Shown in pieces: positions 1 through 6,530 of a DNA stretch of 22,341 nucleotides. Each line of letters opens with the position of its first letter. The stretch's first letter is position 1. Under the pieces are notes generated by a model. The model was not told the DNA's origin, searched no databases, and saw only the letters and a list, made by a program, of their open reading frames with translations. This stretch comes from Clostridiales bacterium (GTDB lineage Bacteria; Bacillota; Clostridia; Oscillospirales; Acutalibacteraceae), in assembly GCA_019415925.1 (NCBI GenBank), contig DXYG01000041.1, positions 1-22,341 of the forward strand. The letters run 5' to 3'. The position numbers and the translations under genes were made by a program.

Positions 1-63
1 GGGCAACCGTTTTATCCAAACAATCCGATTTTTCCACTCGATTTGCCCGTCGAGGTACTCGAC
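1..63 (+). repeat. dispersed intergenic repeat, left copy (inverted relative to 22198-22260)
   Basis: These 63 bases match the reverse complement of 22198-22260 at 62 of 63 positions; the only difference is T at 56. The 3' end is the dyad GTCGAGGTACTCGAC (49-63), a motif that recurs with changed central bases at 19985-19999 and 22198-22212. The right-hand copy continues outward past the GGGCAACC end, so this copy is probably cut by the window edge. The match is seen directly; that this is a genome-wide repeat family is inferred. Confidence 0.85.
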
Positions 64-120
64 AAATTATGGTTTATCTTCTTAAATAAGCCTAAATTCA
101 AAGCTGAGTTAAAGAAATAA
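1..120 (+). CDS. possible C-terminal fragment of an unknown protein, 5' end outside window
   Basis: Frame 1 is open from the first base to TAA at 118-120. It encodes 39 residues starting GQPFYPNNPIFPLDLPVEVL and ending KFKAELKK. The first 63 bases are the dispersed repeat, and the other repeat copy is open in the same frame, with a stop soon after the repeat ends. The frame could therefore be a real gene tail into which the repeat inserted, or a repeat that lacks stops by chance. No family is recognised. Confidence is low because the start and most of any protein lie outside the window. Confidence 0.25.
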   Translation, partial: GQPFYPNNPIFPLDLPVEVLDKLWFIFLNKPKFKAELKK

Positions 121-142
121 TCAGAAAACGAAAAATAAAAGA

Positions 143-171
143 ACAGCGGCGCTTGATTTAAGCACCGCTGT
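143..171 (-). terminator. bidirectional-looking intrinsic terminator after the M23 peptidase gene
   Basis: Arms ACAGCGG-C-GCTT and AAGC-A-CCGCTGT pair around a 5-base loop, with one mismatch. On the minus strand the stem is followed by TTCTTTTATTTTT, a good U-tract, so it suits the minus-strand gene ending at 213. On the plus strand the tail is weaker. Confidence 0.75.
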
Positions 172-212
172 GATATTTATTTTATGAATTTGTCTGTGTG
201 CTCAACCTCAAC

Positions 213-1802
213 TTATGATACAAACTGCAAAGGATTGAGCTTGTTTGAATTATAGATAATTTCAAAATGGAGGTGAGGTCCTGTTGAATTACCTGTTGAA
301 CCTACATATCCGATTGTGTCGCCCTGTGAAACGTGCTGACCGTAAGATACTGCAACCGAACTGCAATGACCGTAAAGAGTCTGATAGCCGTTGCCGTGGT
401 CGATAATTACATAGTTGCCGTATCCGTCGCCGTTGTCGCCTGCCTGAACAACCGTTCCGCCGTCAGAAGCTACAATCGGCTGACCGTAAACTCCGCCTGC
501 GGCAATATCAATGCCCCAGTGCATTCTGCCCCAGCGCCACTCATATTCGCTTGTGATGTTGTGAGTGTAGGGGAGAGGCCAGCAGAATGTGCCCGAAGTT
601 GAGCCTGAAGAGCTTGATTTTGAACTTGAACTGCTGTCTTCAACAATTCCGTCCTTTGAGCCCCTTACAACAACCTCGTCAACTGCCTTTGTAATAACCT
701 TGCTGTCAGTCTGAACTGCGTCTGTCTGCATACCGTCGGTAAATGTGGTGCGGATTGTAACCTCTTCCTTGCCGCTTTTGCCTTCGGTCTTTACCTTTTT
801 ATAAGATGAATACTGCGAATCGTCATACTCTGTCTTGATTTCGTAGTCAATTTCTCTTGTGTAAACAATGTCGGTCGAAAGTGCAATTGAGAACTTGCCC
901 TCAGCGGCACTCATAATTTCGGAAACCGTCATAATCTCGTCTTGTGAAAAGCTTCCGCCCTTTACAACAACGTCATTTGCAAATTCAGTTGTTGTTTCGT
1001 CGTCGTAGCCCTCTTTGTAATCTGTAAGAACCTTATCCAAAGCGGCGTTAAGTGCGTCGGTTTCGCTTGTTGCACCGATAAGCCTGCCGTCAATGTAAAG
1101 TCCCGAGCAGCCGTTGCTGATGTTATCGTTCATAAGCGCCTTTGTAATCGAAGCGTATGCACCTGAACCGAGAGTGCTTGTTGCCTCGTCTGCTGTTGCA
1201 GAGAACACTGCGCCTGAATTTACGGCAGTATCTTCACCGCTGTTGTCATTGTTTTCTGACGGAGCAGTTTTAACAGAAGCTGAGGAGGTGATAACCTTTG
1301 TCACGTTTTCGGGAGCGTCAAGTGCGCTTGCCACTGTCACGCAGGAAAGCATAATTGCCGATGCGCAGGCAACAACTGCAAGAACAGCCTTTTTCTTAAG
1401 AATAGTATGCGCACGGTAACTTGTCGCAGGAGCACTGTGGGCGTGTTTATTACTGCCCGACACAACCGAAATTCCCGAAACAGCGTCTTTAAGCGAGCTT
1501 GTAAATTCACCCTTTACTCCGTTTCTGTTTTCATTATAACACCTGTCGAGAACCGAGGGTGATTTTTTAGCTTTGACTGCTTTAGCGGCAATTCTGTCTG
1601 AAGTTTTGCCGATAAAACGAGCAGATACCTCCGAAACCTTTTTGCAGGCTGATTTTGCAAGATATACCGACGCTCTTTTTACAAAGCGTACTGTTTTGTA
1701 AGCGACAGACGGCTGAGCAGATTTTCTCGTCGCTTTTTTCTTGTCTGTTGAAAGACTTTCTATTTCATTGAAACCTTCCAAACCAATGAACTTTGTCTTC
1801 AC
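213..1802 (-). CDS. M23 family metallopeptidase with G5 domain, membrane-anchored
   Basis: Predicted extracellular peptidoglycan endopeptidase (LytM/lysostaphin-type zinc hydrolase) that cuts stem-peptide cross-bridges. The 529-residue protein has a basic N-terminal region (1-138), one hydrophobic membrane segment (about 140-161), a linker, a G5-like domain (about 313-385), a Ser-rich spacer, and the M23 domain (about 404-529). The M23 zinc and catalytic motifs are complete: H428-xxx-D432 (HWGID), H479 in YGHC, and H510/H512 in GPHLHFE. The start is GTG at 1800-1802 with GATAGGAG 8 bases upstream; no better start was seen. A TTGCAA/TATAAT promoter and a WalR-like box precede it. The long charged cytoplasmic N-terminus is unusual for a plain secreted hydrolase. 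Family assignment is firm; the exact bond cut is not known. Confidence 0.93.
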   Translation of the reverse strand: MKTKFIGLEGFNEIESLSTDKKKATRKSAQPSVAYKTVRFVKRASVYLAKSACKKVSEVSARFIGKTSDRIAAKAVKAKKSPSVLDRCYNENRNGVKGEFTSSLKDAVSGISVVSGSNKHAHSAPATSYRAHTILKKKAVLAVVACASAIMLSCVTVASALDAPENVTKVITSSASVKTAPSENNDNSGEDTAVNSGAVFSATADEATSTLGSGAYASITKALMNDNISNGCSGLYIDGRLIGATSETDALNAALDKVLTDYKEGYDDETTTEFANDVVVKGGSFSQDEIMTVSEIMSAAEGKFSIALSTDIVYTREIDYEIKTEYDDSQYSSYKKVKTEGKSGKEEVTIRTTFTDGMQTDAVQTDSKVITKAVDEVVVRGSKDGIVEDSSSSSKSSSSGSTSGTFCWPLPYTHNITSEYEWRWGRMHWGIDIAAGGVYGQPIVASDGGTVVQAGDNGDGYGNYVIIDHGNGYQTLYGHCSSVAVSYGQHVSQGDTIGYVGSTGNSTGPHLHFEIIYNSNKLNPLQFVS

Positions 1803-1827
1803 AATAATTTCTCCTATCTCATTAACC

Positions 1828-1844
1828 GTTACATTTTTGTAACA
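1828..1844 (-). promoter_or_regulatory. WalR (YycF)-type box upstream of M23 peptidase
   Basis: The minus strand reads TGTTACAAAAATGTAAC. This fits the published WalR consensus TGTWAH-N5-TGTWAH exactly. WalRK controls wall hydrolases in Firmicutes, which fits the gene. Most of the site is also a palindrome (GTTAC-N6-GTAAC), so another regulator is possible. It lies downstream of the predicted -10, so if bound it might repress rather than activate. Confidence 0.45.
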
Positions 1845-1858
1845 AACTCAACAAGTTA

Positions 1859-1886
1859 ATTATATCAAATTGTAACGATTTTGCAA
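1859..1886 (-). promoter_or_regulatory. sigma-A-type promoter for M23 peptidase
   Basis: On the minus strand TTGCAA (1881-1886) is followed after 16 bases by TATAAT (1859-1864). The predicted transcription start is about 50 bases upstream of the GTG codon. Confidence 0.6.
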
Positions 1887-1973
1887 TAAGAGAATTAAAA
1901 AACGTAACCTTTAACAGAAAATTCACCAAAGGTCGAGCTGAAAATCTGTCAAAATGCACAATATTTCTTCAAA

Positions 1974-2429
1974 TTAATTATACTCTAAGTTATCAATTCT
2001 GTAATCTTTCAACAAAGAGTAATATTCCTTTAAAGCAGAAACAGCACCGTTTTTGTCGTGTTCCTTGTAATTTCCGCACTCTATAGCCGTTGTTCCCGGA
2101 ATTTCTCCGACGTGCTCACTGCACTTTTTAACTGTGTCTTTTATAAGGTCAAGTGCCTGCTGATGAGTTAAATTTCTTACAAGGAAATAAAAGCCTGTCC
2201 TGCACCCCATAGGTCCGAAATAAATTACGTTGTCTGCATACTCGCTGTTGCGTGCATAGGTTGCAAACAGGTGCTCGATAGTGTGCATAACAGGGTTTGG
2301 CAGAAACGGGGGAGTGTTCGGCTTTACAAAACGCATATCATATGTCGTGATGTCGCCGTCAATTCGTGAAATATAAACTCCCGGATTTAATGTGTTGTGA
2401 TTAACGGTAAAGCTTGCAATTCTTTTCAT
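1974..2429 (-). CDS. luxS: S-ribosylhomocysteine lyase LuxS
   Basis: Cytoplasmic enzyme of the activated methyl cycle. It cleaves S-ribosylhomocysteine to homocysteine and 4,5-dihydroxy-2,3-pentanedione, the precursor of autoinducer-2. At 151 residues it is the usual family length. The metal-binding HTIEH motif (H49, E52, H53), the catalytic Cys in GPMGCRTGFY (C76) and the third metal-ligand Cys (C118, IECGNY) are all present, so it should be active. ATG at 2427-2429 has an AAAGGA ribosome site. It lies 26 bases downstream of the GH25 lipoprotein gene on the same strand and is probably cotranscribed with it. No pfs/mtnN or methionine gene is nearby, so the pairing with wall hydrolases is a local feature. 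AI-2 signalling is possible, but a purely metabolic role is equally likely. Confidence 0.97.
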   Translation of the reverse strand: MKRIASFTVNHNTLNPGVYISRIDGDITTYDMRFVKPNTPPFLPNPVMHTIEHLFATYARNSEYADNVIYFGPMGCRTGFYFLVRNLTHQQALDLIKDTVKKCSEHVGEIPGTTAIECGNYKEHDKNGAVSALKEYYSLLKDYRIDNLEYN

Positions 2430-2455
2430 TATAATGTCAGTCCTTTAATTTTTAA

Positions 2456-3358
2456 TCAGTCATAATCAGCTACATTTGTAAAGCAGATATTCAAATCTAC
2501 CGCACCTTCGATTCCGTCAATAGTGCCCGTAGCCGAATATTGCCACATAGAAAACTCATAATAGAATGTAGGTACATTTGCGTATTCGCAGTACCATATG
2601 TCAATGTCGGCAAGGCGGGATAAATCGTACTTAAAGTACAGCTCACGGCTCGGAGAATAGAGAATAGGCGTATAACCAAGCTCTTTTACTCTGTCGCAGA
2701 AAGCTCTTGCGCACTCGGTAGCCTGACTTGCGCTTACGTTGTCCGTCCTTGCGTCGTCGTCCTTGATGATTTCCCAGTCGTAGGCAACGGGATAGTCAAG
2801 CTTTATGTCGCCGAGGACTGTTTTTACATAGTCGGCTTCTTCAATTGCTTCTTCTGTGTTGATTGCCTGAGAGAAAAAGTAAGCTCCGACCTTGATTCCC
2901 TCTGCTTTTGCGCCGTTTATGTATTCAAGAGCTCTTTCGTCTGTGTACATCTCGCCGCTTTCGCCGTATCCTCTGCCGCCTACTCTTATCATAGCAAAGT
3001 CAATTCCGCTTTCCTTAACCTTTTTCCAGTCAATGTCACCGCTGTAGGCGGATATGTCAATTCCCTCGGTTGAGGCTGATTTTCCGTTTTCACTGTAGTA
3101 TTTAAGGCTTGAATCAGCAGTAAAACCGTTGTTGTCAAGCTTGTTTACAGGTACGCCGTCAAGCTCGGTAATCCAGATTTCGCCGAGAGTACTGTCGTTA
3201 ATGTGAATTTTATTTCCCGTTGTTTTAACGGTAGTGTCTGTGGCTGCCGTAGCAGCCTGCGAGCTTGTACTGCTGCTGTTGTTTTCATCGGAACATCCGC
3301 ACAGCGATACAGACGCCAGTATAGCAGAAGCTAAAAGCAGGCATATAATCTTTTTCAT
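2456..3358 (-). CDS. GH25 lysozyme-like muramidase, lipoprotein
   Basis: Predicted surface-bound N-acetylmuramidase that cuts the MurNAc-GlcNAc glycan bond. The 300-residue protein has a lipoprotein signal peptide with lipidated Cys22 (LCGC), a Ser/Thr-rich tether (about 23-50), a short region of unknown role (about 50-95) and a GH25 barrel (about 97-295). The GH25 signatures GIDISAYSGDIDW (D101) and the catalytic DxE pair D194-W-E196 are present, as is the late MWQYS strand. ATG at 3356-3358 follows GGAG with good spacing. The gene is first in a probable two-gene unit with luxS. Lipid anchoring suggests local wall remodelling rather than a freely secreted bacteriolysin. No clear promoter was identified in the 190 bases upstream. 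Confidence 0.92.
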   Translation of the reverse strand: MKKIICLLLASAILASVSLCGCSDENNSSSTSSQAATAATDTTVKTTGNKIHINDSTLGEIWITELDGVPVNKLDNNGFTADSSLKYYSENGKSASTEGIDISAYSGDIDWKKVKESGIDFAMIRVGGRGYGESGEMYTDERALEYINGAKAEGIKVGAYFFSQAINTEEAIEEADYVKTVLGDIKLDYPVAYDWEIIKDDDARTDNVSASQATECARAFCDRVKELGYTPILYSPSRELYFKYDLSRLADIDIWYCEYANVPTFYYEFSMWQYSATGTIDGIEGAVDLNICFTNVADYD

Positions 3359-3472
3359 ATTAATTCTCCGTTTCCTTATTTTATGAATATTAATTAATCT
3401 GCAAACCCTTTAAATTATTAAAAGCATATCATATTTTTGTTTTTATGTAAATAAATTAGGTCGAAATTTGTA

Positions 3473-3501
3473 TTGAAAATTATGTGAAGATTAAGTATAA
3501 T
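3473..3501 (+). promoter_or_regulatory. sigma-A-type promoter for the 3553 gene
   Basis: TTGAAA (3473-3478), a 17-base spacer and a perfect TATAAT (3496-3501). Transcription would start near 3508, at the edge of the inverted repeat at 3510-3545. Confidence 0.75.
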
Positions 3502-3509
3502 AGATATAT

Positions 3510-3545
3510 TATCCATCAAAAACCATATTTGAAAAATTATGGATA
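3510..3545 (+). promoter_or_regulatory. inverted repeat in the 5' leader of the 3553 gene
   Basis: TATCCAT (3510-3516) and ATGGATA (3539-3545) are perfect inverted arms around a 22-base A-rich loop, immediately after the predicted transcription start. It could be a weak RNA hairpin or an operator. No known class is recognised. Confidence 0.35.
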
Positions 3546-3552
3546 AAGATTT

Positions 3553-3888
3553 GTGTTTTATGAAAGGTTGGTGAAACGGGTGAAAAGTGTCGGCGTCAGC
3601 GGTTATCGCAGAAAAACCAAAGAACAGCTATTAAAAGAAATAGACGCCTGCAAGACACTCAGCCAGCTTTTTGCTTTGATTCAGCACGAGGGAATCGTTA
3701 TGAGAATGTACAGTCAGCCGGGTGCATCAAACCTCACTCCCAAAAAGCTTTATCCTAAGGAGATAATCGACAACAAGGAGGATACTCCCTTTGAACGCCT
3801 GCGTTTAAGGGTGAGAAAGGCTGTTGAGCAGTACGACGAGAGGGTTTCTACAAGCTCTTGTCCTGACGGTTCAAACGGTACAAAATAA
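3553..3888 (+). CDS. small conserved-looking protein of unknown function
   Basis: I do not recognise a named family. The 111-residue product is basic and mostly helical in character. It has no signal peptide, no membrane segment and no Cys pair; the only Cys residues are one at about 33 (DACKTL) and one near the C-terminus (SSCPD). Visible blocks are RRKTKEQLLKEIDACKTLSQ and the segment around MYSQPGASNLTPKKLYPKEI. The start is uncertain: GTG at 3553, or in-frame GTG at 3571 or 3580. None has an ideal ribosome site, and the nearby ATG at 3560 leads to a five-codon frame only. A consensus promoter upstream and normal codon use support a real gene. It is monocistronic, and the region after it (3889-4093) is AT-rich leader for the transpeptidase gene. 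Confidence 0.7.
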   Translation: MFYERLVKRVKSVGVSGYRRKTKEQLLKEIDACKTLSQLFALIQHEGIVMRMYSQPGASNLTPKKLYPKEIIDNKEDTPFERLRLRVRKAVEQYDERVSTSSCPDGSNGTK

Positions 3889-4053
3889 AAAGATTATTGA
3901 ATTTTAATTCGAAATACGCAGATTAATCTTCGTTTATTCAAAAAGACAATTATTCGTGCAAAAATTTTCAATATACAACGAAAAAAATTAAAATATTTAC
4001 ATAAAAAACTCTTTATTTTTTGGAAAATTTATTATATACTATTGTTATTAAAT

Positions 4054-4066
4054 ATCGCTTAGCGAT
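4054..4066 (+). promoter_or_regulatory. short palindrome upstream of L,D-transpeptidase
   Basis: ATCGCT-T-AGCGAT, a perfect 6-base dyad around one base, lies about 28 bases before the ATG. It could be an operator half-site pair or a minor hairpin. I found no convincing -35/-10 pair in the AT-rich stretch before it. Confidence 0.3.
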
Positions 4067-4093
4067 GATATATTGGTGAAAGAGGGAATAAGA

Positions 4094-5602
4094 ATGAAAA
4101 ATAAGTTCAAACGTGTTTTTTCAGCTCTGCTTGCGGTGATAACAGTGTTTTCCACTGCTGCGGTGTTTGGCACAAGTACATATGCTGCTGAAAATGAATC
4201 TCTGCCCGTTGTTTATGGTGAAGTTGCTGCAGATACTATTGAAGCTGCAACCGAGCCTACGGAGCCGGCAACACAGCCGTCAACAGCTGTGACTGAGCCG
4301 ACAACTCAGCCTGTTACCGTTCCGACAACTGCTCCTGCAACTCAGCCGACTACAAAGCCTGCTCCGAAGGTAGGGAATGTTAAGAATATTGTTAAGACAA
4401 GCTTCTTAACCGACCGGATTACCCTTACATGGGATAAGGTCAGCGGAGCGTCGGGATACTATATATATTATAAAAATGCCGACAACTCAAATACATTCAA
4501 GAAGGTTGCCGAGGTAAAGTCAAACACCTGTACGGTTACTAAGCTTTTGCACACAACGCAGTATCACTTCAAAATATCTGCGTACGTTGTTCAGGACGGC
4601 GTAAAATACGAGGGAGCAGGAACGGTTAAAAAGACTGCAACTCAGCCGGGTAAAGCAGAAAATCTGAGAATGAAACGTTCTTCAAGCGTTATTGAGTTTG
4701 CATGGAACCGCAATTCAAAGGCTACGGGATATAAAATCTACCGTGCAAGCGGCAGCACAAACGGAAAGTATGTGCTTTATAAAACAATCAGAGGCAACAG
4801 CACAACTACTTTTACAGACAAGAATATCGAGCTTGGCAGAGCGTACTATTATTGCGTAAAGCCCTTCCGTGAGCTTTACAATACTTCATATACCGCTCCC
4901 TCGGCTGATATAAAATTCATCTGCGGAATGAGCGCACCGAATTATTCAATGACCTCTCAGCTTTCAAGAGTAAGTCTTTCGTGGAACAAGAACAAGTACG
5001 CTACAGGCTATGATATTTACTACTCAACCTCAAAGAATGGCACATTTAAAAAGCTCGGTACTACAACAAACAACTACTTTAATACAGTAAGGCTTTCTAA
5101 CAAAAAGACCTACTATTTCCGTGTTCAGCCCTATAAGCTCAACGGCGCAAGCAAGACTAAGGTTGTGGGAACTTACTCCACAAAATCAAAGACCGTAACA
5201 AAGGACGCATACGGTGTAAGCGTTGGCGGTACATATATTGAAATAAGCCTCAAGCAGCAGCATATGTGGTATTACCGCAACGGTGAGCTTTATTGTCACA
5301 CAGACGTTGTAACGGGTAATGACGACGGTTATCACAACACGCCAAAGGGAGCATTCTCAATCTGGCAGCGTCAGTCGCCTACTGTACTTGTAGGTGCAGG
5401 CTATGCTTCTCCCGTAGATTATTGGATGGCGTTTACGTATAACGGCGTGGGAATCCACGACTCAAGCTGGCGTTCAAACAGTGAGTACGGCGGAACAACC
5501 TACAAGGGCAACGGCTCGCACGGCTGTGTAAACACACCCTACAACGCAGTAAAGAAGATTTATCAGAAAGCAGGAATCGGTACAAGGGTTGTTGTTTACT
5601 GA
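4094..5602 (+). CDS. secreted L,D-transpeptidase (YkuD) with three Fn3-like domains
   Basis: Predicted wall enzyme that forms 3-3 cross-links between peptidoglycan stems, or attaches substrates to them. From ATG at 4094 (AGAGGG 7 bases upstream, preferred over an in-frame TTG at 4073) the product is 502 residues. It has a signal peptide (cleavage about 31), a Thr/Pro-rich linker with TEPTTQP-type repeats (about 52-92), three fibronectin-III-like domains (about 93-183, 184-280 and 281-373), and a C-terminal YkuD domain (about 375-502). The active-site signature is complete: GIHD followed by S475-H-G-C478-VN. It stands alone between its leader and a strong terminator. The Pro/Thr linker and Fn3 modules are typical of gut Clostridia exoproteins. 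Catalytic class is firm; the in vivo substrate is unknown. Confidence 0.92.
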   Translation: MKNKFKRVFSALLAVITVFSTAAVFGTSTYAAENESLPVVYGEVAADTIEAATEPTEPATQPSTAVTEPTTQPVTVPTTAPATQPTTKPAPKVGNVKNIVKTSFLTDRITLTWDKVSGASGYYIYYKNADNSNTFKKVAEVKSNTCTVTKLLHTTQYHFKISAYVVQDGVKYEGAGTVKKTATQPGKAENLRMKRSSSVIEFAWNRNSKATGYKIYRASGSTNGKYVLYKTIRGNSTTTFTDKNIELGRAYYYCVKPFRELYNTSYTAPSADIKFICGMSAPNYSMTSQLSRVSLSWNKNKYATGYDIYYSTSKNGTFKKLGTTTNNYFNTVRLSNKKTYYFRVQPYKLNGASKTKVVGTYSTKSKTVTKDAYGVSVGGTYIEISLKQQHMWYYRNGELYCHTDVVTGNDDGYHNTPKGAFSIWQRQSPTVLVGAGYASPVDYWMAFTYNGVGIHDSSWRSNSEYGGTTYKGNGSHGCVNTPYNAVKKIYQKAGIGTRVVVY

Positions 5603-5615
5603 TTATGATTTGATT

Positions 5616-5661
5616 ACAAAGATAAACGGCAAAGCAGTTATGCTTTGCCGTTTATCTTTGT
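5616..5661 (+). terminator. strong intrinsic terminator after L,D-transpeptidase
   Basis: Two perfect 21-base arms (5616-5636 and 5641-5661) pair around the loop GTTA. The arms contain AAACGGCAAAGCA/TGCTTTGCCGTTT, the same core as the terminator at 8697-8732. The following T-run is weak, but the stem is very stable. Confidence 0.85.
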
Positions 5662-5711
5662 CGAAAAATACCATTCATTTAATAATTATAATTGTTTTTT
5701 ACGATTTGCTA

Positions 5712-5740
5712 TTGACAAAGACGGATTAATTTGATATAGT
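5712..5740 (+). promoter_or_regulatory. sigma-A-type promoter for the tetR-surface protein unit
   Basis: Consensus TTGACA (5712-5717), a 17-base spacer and TATAGT (5735-5740), ending 39 bases before the start codon. No clear TetR-type palindrome was identified around it. Confidence 0.8.
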
Positions 5741-5779
5741 TTTGATAAAGATACCAAAAAGTTAACAAGGAGGTGCAAT

Positions 5780-6496
5780 GTGGCTCAAATTCAACGACCT
5801 TATCCCACAAGAAAGAAAAGCAAAAACACAAGACAAACTATTCTTGCAACTTGTGTCCGTTTGTTTTTGGAACAAGGTTATACCGCAACAACACTTATGC
5901 AGATTACCAAAGAAGCCGGAGTTTCCGTTTCTTCTGTTCAGAATTTTTTCGGCAATAAAGACGGTGTTTTGTTAGATCTCGCGGAGATCATGTTCAAAAA
6001 TCAGTTTGAAACGGCACAAAGCATCGGAAATCAGGAAGCAAATCTGCTTTTTGTATATGCGGTTGAAACCTCAATACAGCTTACACTTACCGAGCTTAAC
6101 GAAAACTTGCGGGATGTATATGTCGCCGCTTACTCAAATGAGGCGGCAGCCGAATACATATACAGACAAACCTCAAAAGAACTGTATAAGATTTTTTTAC
6201 CCTATAATCCTGATTATACCGAGAGCGATTTTTATGAGTGTGAAATTGGTTCGGCGGGAATTATGCGTGCATTTATGGCAAGAAAATGCGACCAATATTT
6301 CACACTTGAAAAAAAGCTGACAAAGTTTCTCACGATGTCGCTTCGGTCATATAATGTACCGAAAGCAGAGATTGACAAGACAATCGCCTTTGTTCTTTCA
6401 CTTGATATAAGAGGCATTTCAAAATTAATTTTGCAAAAGCTGTTTGATTCGCTTGCTATGCAGTTTAATTTTGAATTTAGTGCGATTGAAAAGTAA
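5780..6496 (+). CDS. TetR/AcrR family transcriptional regulator
   Basis: Predicted DNA-binding repressor. The 238-residue protein has the TetR N-terminal helix-turn-helix at about residues 18-62 (TRQTILATCVRLFLEQGYTA, then the recognition segment AGVSVSSVQNFFGNKDGVLL). A divergent helical ligand or dimer domain follows. The start is GTG at 5780 with AAGGAGG 6 bases upstream; an ATG two bases earlier is out of frame. The surface-protein gene begins 34 bases after its stop on the same strand, so the two are probably one transcript. The regulator may control that transcript, itself, or genes elsewhere. The C-terminal domain gives no clue to the ligand. The unit looks more AT-rich than the flanking housekeeping genes, which hints at later acquisition (inference). 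Confidence 0.9.
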   Translation: MAQIQRPYPTRKKSKNTRQTILATCVRLFLEQGYTATTLMQITKEAGVSVSSVQNFFGNKDGVLLDLAEIMFKNQFETAQSIGNQEANLLFVYAVETSIQLTLTELNENLRDVYVAAYSNEAAAEYIYRQTSKELYKIFLPYNPDYTESDFYECEIGSAGIMRAFMARKCDQYFTLEKKLTKFLTMSLRSYNVPKAEIDKTIAFVLSLDIRGISKLILQKLFDSLAMQFNFEFSAIEK

Positions 6497-6530
6497 AACG
6501 AAATAATATCTGAATCGGAGGTCATGCTAA

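Noticed and set aside
5773..5975. Short plus-strand frames at the tetR start, including one from ATG at 5778
   Set aside because: They are out of frame with the clear TetR helix-turn-helix, and the AAGGAGG site serves the GTG at 5780 equally well.
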